Origin: Martelella alba | GTDB lineage: Bacteria > Pseudomonadota > Gammaproteobacteria > Enterobacterales > Enterobacteriaceae | Length of the DNA stretch: 33,971 nt | Assembly (NCBI RefSeq): GCF_005217455.1 | Contig: NZ_SZPQ01000044.1 | Coordinates: forward strand, 1-33,971 | Direction of reading: 5' to 3' | Shown: one piece after another, positions 8,728 through 19,969 of the stretch | How the letters are laid out: every line of letters starts with the position of its first letter | Numbering within the stretch: the stretch's first letter is position 1 | The notes under the pieces: generated by a model | Seen by the model: the letters and a program-made list of their open reading frames with translations, nothing else | What the model was told of the DNA's origin: nothing | Database searches by the model: none | Made by a program: the position numbers and the translations under genes

Positions 8728-10107
8728 TTATAGGGAATCGAGACGGCGTTGCGCCTCATCCATGGCCGACGCCACCTGTTCCGGTGCGACGCCGCCTTTG
8801 GCGGAACGCTTATCCAGGCAAGATTGCAGCGAAAGCACCGGGTAGACGTCTTTATCGACGACGTCGCTGAACGTTTGCAGCACCGCCAGGGGAAGTTCCT
8901 CTAACGCGACCCCAAGCCGGATGGCTTCCACAACCGCCTCGCCGACGATATGATGCGCTTCGCGGAAAGGCACCCCTTTGGCCACCAGGTAATCCGCCAG
9001 TTCAGTGGCGTTGGCATAGCCCTGTTGCGCCGCTTCGCGACAACGTACCTCGTTGATTTTCAGGCCGTCCAGCACCAACGCCGCCATATGCAGACAATCC
9101 AACCAGGTGTCCAATGCGTCGAACAACCCTTCTTTGTCCTCTTGCATATCTTTGTTATACGCCAGCGGCAACCCTTTGAGCGTCATCATCATACCGGTGA
9201 GGGCGCCCTGCACCCGGCCGCTTTTGCCGCGAATCAATTCCAGCGCGTCCGGGTTTTTCTTTTGCGGCATTAAGGACGAACCGGAGGTGACGCGATCAGA
9301 TAGCTCAACGAACGCCGCCTCGCCGGTATTAAAGAAAATCAGATCTTCCGCGAAGCGCGACAAATGAACCATGCCGATGGCGGCATCGGAAAGCAATTCC
9401 AGCACATGATCGCGATCAGAAACGCTATCCAGACTGTTGCGGGTCGCCGAGGCGAATCCCAGCCAGTCGGCCAACTGCTCGCGGTTAATGGGGTAGGCGG
9501 TGCCGGCCAGCGCGCCGCAGCCCAGGGGGCTCACATCCAGGCGCCGCAATGTATCGCGCAAACGGCTCTCGTCGCGCGCCAGCATTTCGACATAGGCCAG
9601 GCACCAATGGGCGAAGGTGACCGGCTGGGCGCGTTGCAGATGAGTGTAGCCGGGCATGACCGCGTCCTGGGCGCCGCGGGCGGTGTCGATCAATGCCTGT
9701 TGTAGCTGGCGTACCGCCGTCAGCAGGTCGGAGGCCTGCATCTTGCACCACAATTTCAGGTCGGTCGCCACCTGATCATTGCGGCTTCGCCCAGTGTGCA
9801 GCTTTTTGCCCAGTTGACCGACTTTATCAATGAGCCGCTGTTCCACCCAGCTGTGAATATCTTCCGCATCGCTGGTCAGAATGGCCTGTGGCGCCGCGCG
9901 GACCTCTTCCAGAATGAACGAGAGCGCTTCCTCAAGCCGAAGCTGCTCATCCTCGGTCAACACGCCCACGCTCACCAGCGCCTTGGACCAGGCTACCGAA
10001 CCGATGAGATCCTGCTCGGCCAGCCGATAATCGAACCGCAACGAATCGTTAAATTGCTTGAAACGCTGATCGGCCGCCTGGCTGAAACGTCCGCCCCATA
10101 ATGCCAT
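8728..10107 (-). CDS. argH: Argininosuccinate lyase ArgH
   Basis: The 459-residue cytoplasmic enzyme cleaves argininosuccinate to arginine and fumarate, the last step of arginine synthesis. It belongs to the fumarase/aspartase superfamily. The N-terminus MALWGGRFS, the [13 protein letters not shown] motif and the signature loop [16 protein letters not shown], which carries the catalytic serine, are all present. E. coli ArgH has 457 residues. It is the last gene of the argCBH transcript, 99 nt behind argB; that gap carries a perfect hairpin. Regulation is by ArgR at the argC-argE operator. Confidence 0.97.
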   Translation of the reverse strand: MALWGGRFSQAADQRFKQFNDSLRFDYRLAEQDLIGSVAWSKALVSVGVLTEDEQLRLEEALSFILEEVRAAPQAILTSDAEDIHSWVEQRLIDKVGQLGKKLHTGRSRNDQVATDLKLWCKMQASDLLTAVRQLQQALIDTARGAQDAVMPGYTHLQRAQPVTFAHWCLAYVEMLARDESRLRDTLRRLDVSPLGCGALAGTAYPINREQLADWLGFASATRNSLDSVSDRDHVLELLSDAAIGMVHLSRFAEDLIFFNTGEAAFVELSDRVTSGSSLMPQKKNPDALELIRGKSGRVQGALTGMMMTLKGLPLAYNKDMQEDKEGLFDALDTWLDCLHMAALVLDGLKINEVRCREAAQQGYANATELADYLVAKGVPFREAHHIVGEAVVEAIRLGVALEELPLAVLQTFSDVVDKDVYPVLSLQSCLDKRSAKGGVAPEQVASAMDEAQRRLDSL

Positions 10108-10174
10108 ATGTCACTCCCTTCGCTGTCGCTTGCCGCACCGCGGCCGTCGCGCCGCGCCATTGAATATGAAACGA

Positions 10175-10198
10175 CCCGTCCGGTTCACGCCGGACGGG
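10175..10198. repeat. Perfect 9-bp inverted repeat between argB and argH
   Basis: CCCGTCCGG (10175-10183) and CCGGACGGG (10190-10198) form a perfect GC-rich stem with a 6-nt loop inside the argB-argH gap. Read in the direction of the operon it is followed by TCGTTTCAT, a poor U-tract. It could therefore act as a weak terminator, an mRNA stability element or a processing site lowering argH relative to argCB. Confidence 0.6.
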
Positions 10199-10206
10199 AC
10201 CGGCCC

Positions 10207-10980
10207 TCAGGCCAGTATGCGGGTGCCGATGGCCGCGCCGTTGAATAGGGCGGGTAACTGATCGGCATGGCGCCAACTGGCGATATCCACCGGTCTACCC
10301 AACGTGCGGGCGGCATCCAGCGCCGCATGCACTTTTACCACCATGCCTTCGGTAATGATGCCCTGCGCGATAAGCTGTTCCGCTTTTCGCGCGGTCATTT
10401 CAGCAATACGCTGACCTTTACCGTCGAGAATGCCGCTGACATCGGACAGCAGAATCAAATCGGCGCCAAGGGTTTCCGCCAAGGCGGTGGCCGCCTGGTC
10501 GGCGTTGACATTCATCAATTCGCCTTCGGCGGTGATGCCGATAGAGCTTACCACCGGCAGATAACCCGCATCCATTAGGGTGTTTAACAACGCCGGCGAC
10601 CCAGGCTCAGCCTTACCCACATGGCCGAATTTGGCATCCAACGGCGTCACGCCGACGCTGTCGCCGTCGCCCAGGCACAACCCTACCGCCGCAATATCAT
10701 GCTTTTTGGCCCAGGCAAGCAGCGTCTTGTTGGCCGTGCCTGCCAACGCGCCGGTAATAATATCAATTTGGTCCGCCGGGGTGACGCGTAAACCGTCGAT
10801 TTTTTTTACCGGCAGCGCCAGTTTTTTCATCAACTCGTCCACCAGGCAGCCGCCGCCATGCACAATGGCCATAGGGCGCCGATACTGGGCACGATAAGTT
10901 TCTAAAGCAGTGAACAGTCTTTCCAGCGCTTCCTCGCTATCAAGCAACACGCCGCCGAGTTTCACGATTAACGGATTCAT
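10207..10980 (-). CDS. argB: Acetylglutamate kinase ArgB
   Basis: The 257-residue enzyme phosphorylates N-acetyl-L-glutamate with ATP, the second step of arginine synthesis. The amino acid kinase fold is recognised from the N-terminal [13 protein letters not shown], with the phosphate-binding lysine and glycines, and from [13 protein letters not shown]. The substrate loop contains [20 protein letters not shown] and the nucleotide part [12 protein letters not shown]. Length matches E. coli ArgB (258), the arginine-insensitive short type without the N-terminal helix of feedback-inhibited kinases. It starts 29 nt after the argC stop, in one operon with argC and argH. Confidence 0.97.
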   Translation of the reverse strand: MNPLIVKLGGVLLDSEEALERLFTALETYRAQYRRPMAIVHGGGCLVDELMKKLALPVKKIDGLRVTPADQIDIITGALAGTANKTLLAWAKKHDIAAVGLCLGDGDSVGVTPLDAKFGHVGKAEPGSPALLNTLMDAGYLPVVSSIGITAEGELMNVNADQAATALAETLGADLILLSDVSGILDGKGQRIAEMTARKAEQLIAQGIITEGMVVKVHAALDAARTLGRPVDIASWRHADQLPALFNGAAIGTRILA

Positions 10981-11009
10981 TATTTTTTTTTGCCTCGTTG
11001 TCTACCGTT

Positions 11010-12014
11010 TTACAGAAGCGAAAGGGTCTGGGGGTAACCAAACCGGATATTGGCGCATTGTACCGCCTGTGCCGCCGCCCCCTTCAAGAGATTATCCTCG
11101 GCGGCCACGACGATCAGATGATCGTCCTGCATGGCAAAGCCGATATCGCAAAACGGAAGCCCCACCACAGCCTTCAGCGCGGGAACGCCTTTGTCATATA
11201 ATCTCACCAATGGCTTGTCGTGGTAGGCATTATGGTAGCACTCCGCCACATCTTCCGTCGTAACACCTTTTTTCAGGCGACAAGTGATGGTCGCCAAAAT
11301 ACCGCGTGGGAAATTGCCGAGATGCGGGGTGAAGATCACCGGAATACCCAAATGGGCGGAAATCTCCGGCTGATGCCGATGGGTAAAGATACCATAGGGT
11401 TGCAGGCTGACCTCGCAGAAACTGGTGGTCAAAGACGCTTTGCGTCCAGCGCCGCTGACGCCGCTGACCGCATTGATGACCGGCCATTGCCCTTCATCAA
11501 GCAAGCCGCTTTGCACCAGCGGTTTCAGTGCCAGTTGCGACGCGGTCGGATAACAGCCGGGAACCGCTATTAATTGCGCCTGCTGCAACGCCTCGCCCTG
11601 CCATTCCGCCAAGCCGTACACCGCTTTGGCCAGCCAATCGCCATGTTGATGTTCAAATCCATAATACCGGCTGTAGAACTCGGCCTGGTTGACCCGAAAA
11701 GCGCCGGAGAGATCAAACACGACGCAGCCGGCCGCCAGAAAGACCGGCGCCAGATCGTGACTGACCTCATGGGCCGTGGCGAGGAAAACCACATCAACGG
11801 TTTTCGCCAATGCCTCGACATCGCCGAGGGGTTGCAGCGGCAAATCCACAATACCTTTGAGTTGCGGATGGAGATCGGAAAGCCGTTTTCCGGCATCGCT
11901 GCTTTGCGCCGAAACCGCCAGAGCGGCGATGTTGATGTGCGGGTGACGGTTTAGATAGGCCGCGAGTTCGGCGCCGGCGTAACCGCTGGCACCGACGATC
12001 AGCGTATTCAGCAT
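11010..12014 (-). CDS. argC: N-acetyl-gamma-glutamyl-phosphate reductase ArgC
   Basis: The 334-residue NADPH-dependent enzyme reduces N-acetylglutamyl phosphate to the semialdehyde, the third step of arginine synthesis. It has the same length as E. coli ArgC. The Rossmann motif [10 protein letters not shown] lies at residues 8-17, the catalytic cysteine is in [14 protein letters not shown], and the histidine motif is HRHQPEIS. It is the first gene of the leftward argCBH operon and diverges from argE across about 190 bp containing two ARG boxes, the classical bipolar arrangement of enteric bacteria. Confidence 0.97.
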   Translation of the reverse strand: MLNTLIVGASGYAGAELAAYLNRHPHINIAALAVSAQSSDAGKRLSDLHPQLKGIVDLPLQPLGDVEALAKTVDVVFLATAHEVSHDLAPVFLAAGCVVFDLSGAFRVNQAEFYSRYYGFEHQHGDWLAKAVYGLAEWQGEALQQAQLIAVPGCYPTASQLALKPLVQSGLLDEGQWPVINAVSGVSGAGRKASLTTSFCEVSLQPYGIFTHRHQPEISAHLGIPVIFTPHLGNFPRGILATITCRLKKGVTTEDVAECYHNAYHDKPLVRLYDKGVPALKAVVGLPFCDIGFAMQDDHLIVVAAEDNLLKGAAAQAVQCANIRFGYPQTLSLL

Positions 12015-12139
12015 GTCGTTTGTATACCTTATTGATTAACGTTAACAACGAGAAGGGCTCGTAGGCAGCTATTCTCTGTTCACCCGCGGAGCCAAGCGTA
12101 GTAGTCTGTTAGGTATCCGTTTACTTCGAGCTCAACGTT

Positions 12140-12178
12140 AGTGTATTTTTATTCATAATTATTGCATGAATATTGATG
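12140..12178. promoter_or_regulatory. Tandem ARG boxes (ArgR operator) between argC and argE
   Basis: Two 18-bp ARG boxes are separated by exactly 3 bp, the spacing required for an ArgR hexamer. Box one, AGTGTATTTTTATTCATA (12140-12157), fits the consensus TG-N-AT-W4-AT-N-CA at every fixed position. Box two, ATTGCATGAATATTGATG (12161-12178), misses one fixed position (G for C). Arginine-bound ArgR is expected to repress argCBH leftwards and argE rightwards from here. Confidence 0.85.
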
Positions 12179-12203
12179 CTATTGCAACTTAAGGCTGTCA
12201 ACA

Positions 12204-13352
12204 GTGATGACGAAACTCCCCCCTTTTCTCGAGCTGTACCGCGCCCTGATCGCCACACCGTCCATCAGCGCCACCGAACCCGCTCTTGACCAAAGCAACC
12301 AGACATTAATCAATTTGCTGGCGGATTGGTTTGGCCTGTTGGGTTTCAAGGTCGAGATCCAGCCGGTGCCCGGCACGCGCAACAAATACAATATGCTGGC
12401 CAGTCTCGGCAGCGGTACGGGCGGTCTGCTTCTGACAGGCCACACCGATACCGTACCGTTCGATCAGGGCCGCTGGACCCGCGACCCTTTCACCCTGACC
12501 GAGCAGGATAACCGCTTGTACGGGTTGGGGACCGCGGACATGAAGGGTTTTTTCGCCTTTATCCTTGACAGCCTGCGGAATATCGATGCCGCCAAGCTGC
12601 AAAAACCACTGTATGTCTTGGCAACCGCCGATGAAGAAACCACCATGGCGGGCGCCAGTTATTTCGCTCAGTCCAGCTTACTGCGCCCTGATTGCGCCAT
12701 TATCGGCGAACCCACGTCCCTACAGCCTGTCAGAGCGCACAAAGGCCATATGTCCAATGCCATCCGTATCATGGGCCAGTCCGGCCATTCCAGCGACCCG
12801 ACCCTGGGCGTCAATGCTATCGAACTGATGCACGAAGCCATTTCCCATTTGCTGACGTTGCGCAATACGCTGCAGCAACGCTATCACCATCCGTCTTTTG
12901 TCATCCCGTACCCAACCATGAATCTCGGCCATATTCATGGCGGCGATGCCGCCAATCGCATTTGCGGCTGCTGCGAGCTGCACATGGATATTCGGCCCTT
13001 GCCGGGACTGACGTTAGACGATCTCAACGGTTTGCTGGCGGAAGCGTTGGCGCCAGTCAGCGAACGCTGGCCGGGAAGATTGACCATCGCGGCGCTCCAT
13101 CCGCCCATTCCCGGTTATGAATGCCCGCCGGACGGCGCCTTGGTGCAAGTGGTGGAAAACCTGCTGAAAACCAAGACCGAGATCGTGAATTACTGTACCG
13201 AAGCGCCCTTTATTCAGCAGCTTTGTCCGACGCTGGTGTTAGGTCCCGGCTCCATTAACCAGGCGCACCAGCCAGACGAATATCTCGATACCGCCTATAT
13301 TAAACCGACGCGACAGCTACTATCCCAGGTAATTCAACATTTCTGCCTGTAA
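12204..13352 (+). CDS. argE: Acetylornithine deacetylase ArgE
   Basis: The 382-residue zinc hydrolase releases ornithine and acetate from N-acetylornithine, the linear-pathway step typical of enterobacteria. M20 peptidase family features are all visible: [10 protein letters not shown] (metal ligand His and catalytic Asp), GTADMKGFF (bridging Asp), [10 protein letters not shown] (general base Glu and metal Glu), IIGEPTSL and the C-terminal [13 protein letters not shown] with the last metal histidine. E. coli ArgE has 383 residues. A GTG at 12204 and an ATG at 12207 are adjacent; the GTG start gives the same N-terminal length as E. coli, the ATG one residue less. Transcribed away from argCBH under the shared ArgR operator. 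Confidence 0.97.
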   Translation: MMTKLPPFLELYRALIATPSISATEPALDQSNQTLINLLADWFGLLGFKVEIQPVPGTRNKYNMLASLGSGTGGLLLTGHTDTVPFDQGRWTRDPFTLTEQDNRLYGLGTADMKGFFAFILDSLRNIDAAKLQKPLYVLATADEETTMAGASYFAQSSLLRPDCAIIGEPTSLQPVRAHKGHMSNAIRIMGQSGHSSDPTLGVNAIELMHEAISHLLTLRNTLQQRYHHPSFVIPYPTMNLGHIHGGDAANRICGCCELHMDIRPLPGLTLDDLNGLLAEALAPVSERWPGRLTIAALHPPIPGYECPPDGALVQVVENLLKTKTEIVNYCTEAPFIQQLCPTLVLGPGSINQAHQPDEYLDTAYIKPTRQLLSQVIQHFCL

Positions 13353-13372
13353 TAAGAACCGTTTGTGCCGTT

Positions 13373-13427
13373 GCCGCCCGGACAAGCGTTCCGGTTGCGG
13401 GTGAATTCGCCCGCAGGGCGGCATTTT
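13373..13427 (+). terminator. Probable intrinsic terminator after argE
   Basis: GCCGCCC (13373-13379) pairs with GGGCGGC (13416-13422), followed by ATTTT. Inside the loop lies a second stem, TGCGGG (13396-13401) with CCCGCA (13410-13415), giving a branched or extended structure. Starts 20 nt after the argE stop codon. Confidence 0.65.
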
Positions 13428-13523
13428 CGTCCAAAATAATAAGTATTTCTTATAGTGGGGAAATGTAATTAACTTTCACGAATTACCGTAAACATGCGGT
13501 TTTATCGTGTGAAATGATGTCAT

Positions 13524-13553
13524 TTGACGAATCAACCGAGAAATGGCTAGATA
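13524..13553 (+). promoter_or_regulatory. Candidate ppc promoter
   Basis: TTGACG (13524-13529), an 18-bp spacer and TAGATA (13548-13553) would start transcription near 13560, about 57 nt before the ppc start. The hexamers are moderately good. No operator was recognised. Confidence 0.4.
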
Positions 13554-13616
13554 GCGGTGGGTGATGAACATCAACCGTGTGAAACAAATTTTCAGGCAAG
13601 TTGGATCAGGGTCCTT

Positions 13617-16256
13617 ATGAACGAACAATATTCGGCAATGCGAAGCAATGTCAGTATGCTCGGCAAGCTGCTGGGCGATACTATTAAAGATGCGATGGGC
13701 GAGAATATTCTGGATAAAGTGGAAACCATCCGTAAACTTTCCAAAGCTTCCCGGGCGGGCAGTGAAACGCATCGCCAGGAATTACTCTCAACGCTGCAGA
13801 ATTTGTCCAACGACGAATTACTGCCGGTGGCGCGCGCCTTCAGCCAGTTTCTTAATCTGACCAATACCGCGGAGCAGTTTCACACCATTTCCCCCCATGG
13901 CGAGGCCCTGAATAATCCGGAGGGCTTGGGCAAGGTCTTCGCCCGCCTGAAAGAAAACCGAGCGCTGGATGATAAAGCCATCCGCGCGGCGGTGGAGTCT
14001 TTGTCAATCGAACTGGTATTGACCGCCCATCCCACCGAAATCGCCCGGCGTACGCTGATCCATATGCTGGTGGAGGTCAATAATTGCCTTAAGCAGTTGG
14101 ACCACAGCGATCTGGCGGAATATGAACGCCAGCAGATTATGCGCCGCCTGCGCCAACTCATCGCCCAGTATTGGCATACCGACGAAATCCGCCACAATCG
14201 GCCTTCGCCGGTGGACGAAGCGAAATGGGGCTTCGCCAATGTGGAAAACAGCCTGTGGGAAGGCGTACCGCAATATCTGCGCGAACTGAACGAACAGTTG
14301 CAAGATGTCTTCGGCTTTAGTCTGCCGGTCGATAATGTGCCGATCCGTTTTACGTCCTGGATGGGCGGCGACCGCGACGGTAACCCCAATGTCACCGCCG
14401 GCATTACCCGCCGGGTATTGCTGCTCAGTCGCTGGAAAGCCGCCGACCTGTTTTTGCGCGATATGCAAGTGCTGGTTTCAGAGCTGTCCATGACCGAATG
14501 TACGCCGGAATTGCAGGCCCTGGCCGGGGGAAATGCCGTGCTGGAACCTTATCGCGCCGTGGTCAAAGGTTTACGCGCACAGCTTATCAGCACGCAGAAC
14601 TGGCTTAACGCGCGACTTAAGGGAGAGCATGTCGTCAAGCCCGACAACTTGTTGGAAGACAATGATCAACTTTGGCAACCACTGTATACCTGTTACCGCT
14701 CGTTGAAATCCTGCGGCATGAATATCATCGCCGATGGTCAGTTACTCGATACGCTGCGGCGAATCAAGTGTTTCGGGATACAACTGGTGCGAATCGACGT
14801 GCGCCAGGAAAGCACCCGGCACACCGAAGCCTTGAGCGAAATTACCCGTTATCTGGGGCTTGGCGATTATGAAAGCTGGTCCGAATCGGATAAGCAGGCC
14901 TTTTTGATCCGCGAACTGAATTCGAAACGTCCATTGCTGCCGCGCCATTACCAGCTCAGCGAGGAAACCGACGAAGTCCTGGACACTTGTCGGGTGATCG
15001 CCGATGCGCCGCAAGGCTCTATCGCGGCTTATGTCATTTCTATGGCGCGGATGCCCTCCGACGTTCTGGCGGTGCACTTACTGTTAAAAGAGGCCGGCTG
15101 CCAGTTCGCCTTACCGGTCGCGCCGCTGTTTGAAACCTTGGAAGATCTGAATAACGCCGACGATGTCATGAAACAACTGCTCAGCATCGACTGGTACCGC
15201 GGTTTTATCCAGGGCCGGCAGATGGTCATGATCGGCTATTCCGATTCGGCCAAGGATGCCGGCGTTATGGCGGCGTCCTGGGCACAGTATCGCGCGCAGG
15301 AAGCCCTGATCCATACCTGCGAGAAAGCCGGCATCGCCCTGACATTGTTTCATGGCCGCGGCGGTTCCATCGGCCGCGGCGGCGCGCCGGCCCATGCCGC
15401 GTTGCTGTCGCAGCCGCCGGGAAGCCTTAAAGGCGGTTTACGGGTGACGGAACAAGGCGAGATGATCCGCTTTAAGCTGGGCCTGCCGGAAGTCGCCATC
15501 AGCAGTCTGGCGCTTTACACCGGCGCCATTTTGGAAGCCAATTTGTTGCCGCCGCCGGAACCCAGGCGGGAATGGCGGGAATTAATGGATGAATTGGCCG
15601 TGGTTTCCTGCGATATGTATCGCGGCTATGTGCGCGAGATGCCGGATTTCGTTCCCTATTTCCGTTCGGCAACCCCGGAGCTGGAATTGGGCAAATTGCC
15701 GCTCGGTTCGCGGCCGGCCAAACGGCGGCCCAATGGCGGTGTGGAAAGTCTGCGCGCCATTCCCTGGATTTTCGCCTGGACGCAAAACCGTCTGATGCTG
15801 CCGGCCTGGCTCGGAGCGGGGGCCGCGCTGCAAAAAGTCGTTGATGGCGGCAAGCAGGATCAGCTGGAAACCATGTGCCGTGACTGGCCGTTTTTTTCCA
15901 CCCGAATCGGTATGCTGGAAATGGTGTTCGCCAAGGCCGATTTGTGGCTGGCCGAATATTATGATCAGCGGTTGGTTGAAGAAAAATTATGGCCGTTGGG
16001 TAAACAATTGCGTGATCAGTTGGAACAGGATATCCGGGTGGTGCTGGATATCGCCAATGATGATCATTTGATGGCTGATTTGCCGTGGATCGCCGAATCC
16101 ATCGCCCTGCGCAATGTCTATACCGATCCTCTCAACGTGTTGCAGGCCGAATTGTTGCACCGTTCGCGTCAGCAGGCGCACCCGGATCCGCGGGTTGAAC
16201 AAGCATTGATGGTCACCATTGCCGGCGTGGCGGCCGGGATGCGTAATACCGGCTAG
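13617..16256 (+). CDS. ppc: Phosphoenolpyruvate carboxylase Ppc
   Basis: The 879-residue cytoplasmic enzyme carboxylates PEP with bicarbonate to oxaloacetate and so refills the TCA cycle. The active-site histidine lies in [13 protein letters not shown] (about residue 138). Other landmarks are the arginine-rich motif [14 protein letters not shown], the catalytic lysine loop [16 protein letters not shown], the glycine-rich [16 protein letters not shown] and the C-terminal allosteric region ending MRNTG as in E. coli. The start [15 protein letters not shown] equals the E. coli N-terminus and has a CAGGG element before it; an upstream extension of 20 codons is not supported. It is four residues shorter than E. 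coli (883), the difference lying in the loop before DPRVEQ. Probably a single-gene unit. Confidence 0.97.
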   Translation: MNEQYSAMRSNVSMLGKLLGDTIKDAMGENILDKVETIRKLSKASRAGSETHRQELLSTLQNLSNDELLPVARAFSQFLNLTNTAEQFHTISPHGEALNNPEGLGKVFARLKENRALDDKAIRAAVESLSIELVLTAHPTEIARRTLIHMLVEVNNCLKQLDHSDLAEYERQQIMRRLRQLIAQYWHTDEIRHNRPSPVDEAKWGFANVENSLWEGVPQYLRELNEQLQDVFGFSLPVDNVPIRFTSWMGGDRDGNPNVTAGITRRVLLLSRWKAADLFLRDMQVLVSELSMTECTPELQALAGGNAVLEPYRAVVKGLRAQLISTQNWLNARLKGEHVVKPDNLLEDNDQLWQPLYTCYRSLKSCGMNIIADGQLLDTLRRIKCFGIQLVRIDVRQESTRHTEALSEITRYLGLGDYESWSESDKQAFLIRELNSKRPLLPRHYQLSEETDEVLDTCRVIADAPQGSIAAYVISMARMPSDVLAVHLLLKEAGCQFALPVAPLFETLEDLNNADDVMKQLLSIDWYRGFIQGRQMVMIGYSDSAKDAGVMAASWAQYRAQEALIHTCEKAGIALTLFHGRGGSIGRGGAPAHAALLSQPPGSLKGGLRVTEQGEMIRFKLGLPEVAISSLALYTGAILEANLLPPPEPRREWRELMDELAVVSCDMYRGYVREMPDFVPYFRSATPELELGKLPLGSRPAKRRPNGGVESLRAIPWIFAWTQNRLMLPAWLGAGAALQKVVDGGKQDQLETMCRDWPFFSTRIGMLEMVFAKADLWLAEYYDQRLVEEKLWPLGKQLRDQLEQDIRVVLDIANDDHLMADLPWIAESIALRNVYTDPLNVLQAELLHRSRQQAHPDPRVEQALMVTIAGVAAGMRNTG

Positions 16257-16266
16257 CACGGACAAA

Positions 16267-16306
16267 ACGGCGCAGTGTCCACATGAAACGACGCGGCGCC
16301 GTTTTT
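16267..16306 (+). terminator. Intrinsic terminator after ppc
   Basis: ACGGCGC (16267-16273) pairs with GCGCCGT (16296-16302), and a run of five T ends the element at 16306. The loop is long (22 nt). It lies 11 nt after the ppc stop codon. Confidence 0.6.
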
Positions 16307-16372
16307 CAATGCCAGGGGATGGCCACGCCTGCGTCAATCAACGGCGCCGGTTAGCCGCGAGATGGGCGCGCT

Positions 16373-17362
<990 letters not shown>

Positions 17363-17469
17363 AAAAGAAAATGACCGAATTTCCTCTCTCAGTCAATATA
17401 ATCATTGCAAGCGGTACGGATTTCTTTTCATCGATAATGAAATAAATTCATTGTCGATCGTGGCGTGAG

Positions 17470-17502
17470 AAACCCATTCCGGCAACCGCCGAGAACGGGT
17501 TT
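17470..17502 (-). terminator. Possible terminator after metL
   Basis: GAACGGGTTT (17493-17502) and AAACCCATTC (17470-17479) form a 10-bp stem with one wobble or mismatch, 29 nt after the metL stop. On the minus strand only a short, interrupted T-run (TTTCTC) is present, so termination efficiency is uncertain. Confidence 0.45.
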
Positions 17503-17531
17503 TATGAAGCCGACCGCGCAGTTGGCGGGGA

Positions 17532-19967
17532 TCAGAGCAGTTGCGCCAGACGGTTTAAATCCGATTGAATGGCGCCGGCGGTCACGTCACGTCCGGCCCC
17601 CGGCCCACGAATCACCAGGGGATTGTCCCGATACCACCGGCTCTCAATGGCGAAAACGTTGTCACAGGGCAGCAACGCCGCCAGCGGATGATCCGTGCGC
17701 ACCGCTTCCACCCCTACCCGGGCTTTGCCATTGGCGTCGAAACGGGCGACATATCGCAGCACCAGCCCCATCTCGTTGGCCGCTTCCAGGCGACGCAACA
17801 TCTGTTCGTTGAGGTCTTGGCCGTTTTCGAAGAAATGATCCACCGTGCCTTCGTCGCATCCCGCCGGGACCAGCGTTTCCACACGCACCTGACTAGGCTC
17901 GATGTCATAGCCCGCCTCCCGCGCCAGGATCACCAGCTTGCGCATGACATCCTTGCCGGACAAGTCGACCCGGGGATCGGGTTCCGTCAGACCTTGTTGC
18001 CAGGCCTGTTCCACCAGTTCGGTAAACGGCACCGTGCCATCAAACTGCAAAAACAGCCAAGAGAGTGTACCGGAGAAAATACCGCTGATGGACAAGATAC
18101 TGTCGCCGCTGTCCCGTAAATCACGCACCGTATGATTGACCGGCAGCCCGGCGCCCACTGTGGCGTTATATAACCAATACCGACCGGTTTTGGCGAAAGC
18201 GTCGCGGATTTGCCGATACTTGTCGCCGTGGGAAGCCCCGGCCAGCTTGTTGGCGCTGATGACATGGAAGCCGTAGCTGGCGAAATCCAGATATTGATCC
18301 GCCAGTTCCTCGCTGGCCGTCACATCCAGCACCACCAGATCGTCATAAGGATGGGCGCGCATCCAGAGGAACAGATCCTCAGGATCCTGCGCAACGGCTT
18401 CGTCGCCGAAAAAAGCCAGGGCGCGGCTGGCATTCAAGCCGTCATAATTAAGCAGGCTGCGCTCGCTGTCGATGACGCCGCTCAGGATAAATTCAAAACC
18501 GGTCCGGGCCGACAGGCTTTCCTGTTCACGGGCAAATAATTCCAACCAGCGCGAACCAATATTGCCTTTACCGAACAACATCAGACCGATTCGTTTTTCA
18601 GCGCGAAACAGCGAAGCGTGCAGGCCTTGAATCATATGTTCTGTGGGTCCTACCCGCAAGACCGCCACCAGGCTGATGCCCTCTTCGGATTGCCAGACAA
18701 ATTCGATGGGTTGATATTTCAGTTGTTGGTAAAAACGATGGCAATGCAGCGGATTGCGCGTTACCCCCGCGCCCACCATGGCCACCAGCGCCAACCCCTC
18801 CCGCAGCGCCAGTTGTCCCGGCAAATGCGCCGGTTCCAGCAATTGGTAGACACTGGCGGCCAGCTCGGAGGTATAGCAAAGCTGGATTAGCCGGCGATCA
18901 CGGTGAATGCCCGTCGCCAGCGGCTTGAGCTGCGCCGGCTTGAGCGCCAGTTCGATATCTTTCAAGGCCTGATTGAAATCGTATTGCGGCGAAACCGTCA
19001 ATTCGATCAGGCAGACATCGTCGTGGCTGGTGACGATCTTGGCGCCGGTGCCGGAAGCCAATACACGCTCAATGCGGGTTGAGCCTTGTTCCGGCTGATA
19101 ACTGCACCGCAGCATTAAATCGATATCGCTGCCGGACACCGGTTGCAGAGTGCGCGCATGCAGCACCGGCGCCGCCAGGCGCGCCAGTTCGCTGGCTTCA
19201 TCCAGCCGCAGCAGCGGCAGCAGGCAGGCATCCTTGACCTTACGCGGATCGGCGCTGTAAACCCCGGCCACGTCGCTCCAAATGGTCACGCGCGAGACGC
19301 CCGCCAACGCGCCGATCTGAGTGGCTGAATAATCGCTGCCGTTGCGGCCCAGCAGCACGGTGTCTCCCGCTTGATTGCGGCAGATGAAGCCGGTGACCAC
19401 CAGCCGTTGATTGGGATACCGGCTTAATAGCTGCCGCAGCAAAGGCCGGGAACGCTCCTCATCCACCTGTGGCTGTGCGGCATGTTCAGCCCTGAGAAAA
19501 TCACGGGCGTCGAGCCAGACCGCATCCATATCCTGCCGATTAAGCACCGCCGCCATCAGGCGGGCCGACCAGATTTCACCGTGGCCAACCACTTCGGCAT
19601 AAACCGCATCGGTGATTTTACCGTCCAGCAACGCCGCCAGGCGCTCCAGATCGCCAATAAACCCGGCGACCAACTCGTCCGCCTGCGGCGCCGGCAACAG
19701 GTCGGTTATCAGCTGTTGCTGGTAGCGGCGCAATGTCTGCTGCACCTGATGGGCGGAAAGCCTATCGGTCTGGCTCAGTTTGAGCCAGCTTATCAGTTGG
19801 TTGGTGGTGCTGCCCGCCGCGGAAACGACCATGACGTCGCCGGGCCGACTGTAATCGGCCATGATGCCCGCGACCCGTTGATAACATTTTGCGTCCGCCA
19901 GACTGCTACCGCCGAATTTATGCAGTTGTCGTCCGGCGGGGGCGCCAACCGTCCCTAAAGCACTCAT
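17532..19967 (-). CDS. metL: Bifunctional aspartokinase II / homoserine dehydrogenase II MetL
   Basis: The 811-residue fusion enzyme catalyses the first and third steps of the aspartate pathway towards methionine. The N-terminal kinase begins with HKFGGSSLADA (residues 16-26) and contains VVSAAGSTTNQL and LLGRNGSDYSATQIGALAG. A central regulatory or linker region follows. The C-terminal homoserine dehydrogenase starts around residue 460 (LMLFGKGNIGSRWLELF) and contains VISANKLAGASH, GAGLPVNHTVRDL and SLSWLF. Length matches E. coli MetL (810), and its kinase isoform is not threonine-inhibited. The start lies two nucleotides after the metB stop codon, so the two are translated from one metBL message. 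Confidence 0.97.
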   Translation of the reverse strand: MSALGTVGAPAGRQLHKFGGSSLADAKCYQRVAGIMADYSRPGDVMVVSAAGSTTNQLISWLKLSQTDRLSAHQVQQTLRRYQQQLITDLLPAPQADELVAGFIGDLERLAALLDGKITDAVYAEVVGHGEIWSARLMAAVLNRQDMDAVWLDARDFLRAEHAAQPQVDEERSRPLLRQLLSRYPNQRLVVTGFICRNQAGDTVLLGRNGSDYSATQIGALAGVSRVTIWSDVAGVYSADPRKVKDACLLPLLRLDEASELARLAAPVLHARTLQPVSGSDIDLMLRCSYQPEQGSTRIERVLASGTGAKIVTSHDDVCLIELTVSPQYDFNQALKDIELALKPAQLKPLATGIHRDRRLIQLCYTSELAASVYQLLEPAHLPGQLALREGLALVAMVGAGVTRNPLHCHRFYQQLKYQPIEFVWQSEEGISLVAVLRVGPTEHMIQGLHASLFRAEKRIGLMLFGKGNIGSRWLELFAREQESLSARTGFEFILSGVIDSERSLLNYDGLNASRALAFFGDEAVAQDPEDLFLWMRAHPYDDLVVLDVTASEELADQYLDFASYGFHVISANKLAGASHGDKYRQIRDAFAKTGRYWLYNATVGAGLPVNHTVRDLRDSGDSILSISGIFSGTLSWLFLQFDGTVPFTELVEQAWQQGLTEPDPRVDLSGKDVMRKLVILAREAGYDIEPSQVRVETLVPAGCDEGTVDHFFENGQDLNEQMLRRLEAANEMGLVLRYVARFDANGKARVGVEAVRTDHPLAALLPCDNVFAIESRWYRDNPLVIRGPGAGRDVTAGAIQSDLNRLAQLL

Positions 19968-19969
19968 AC

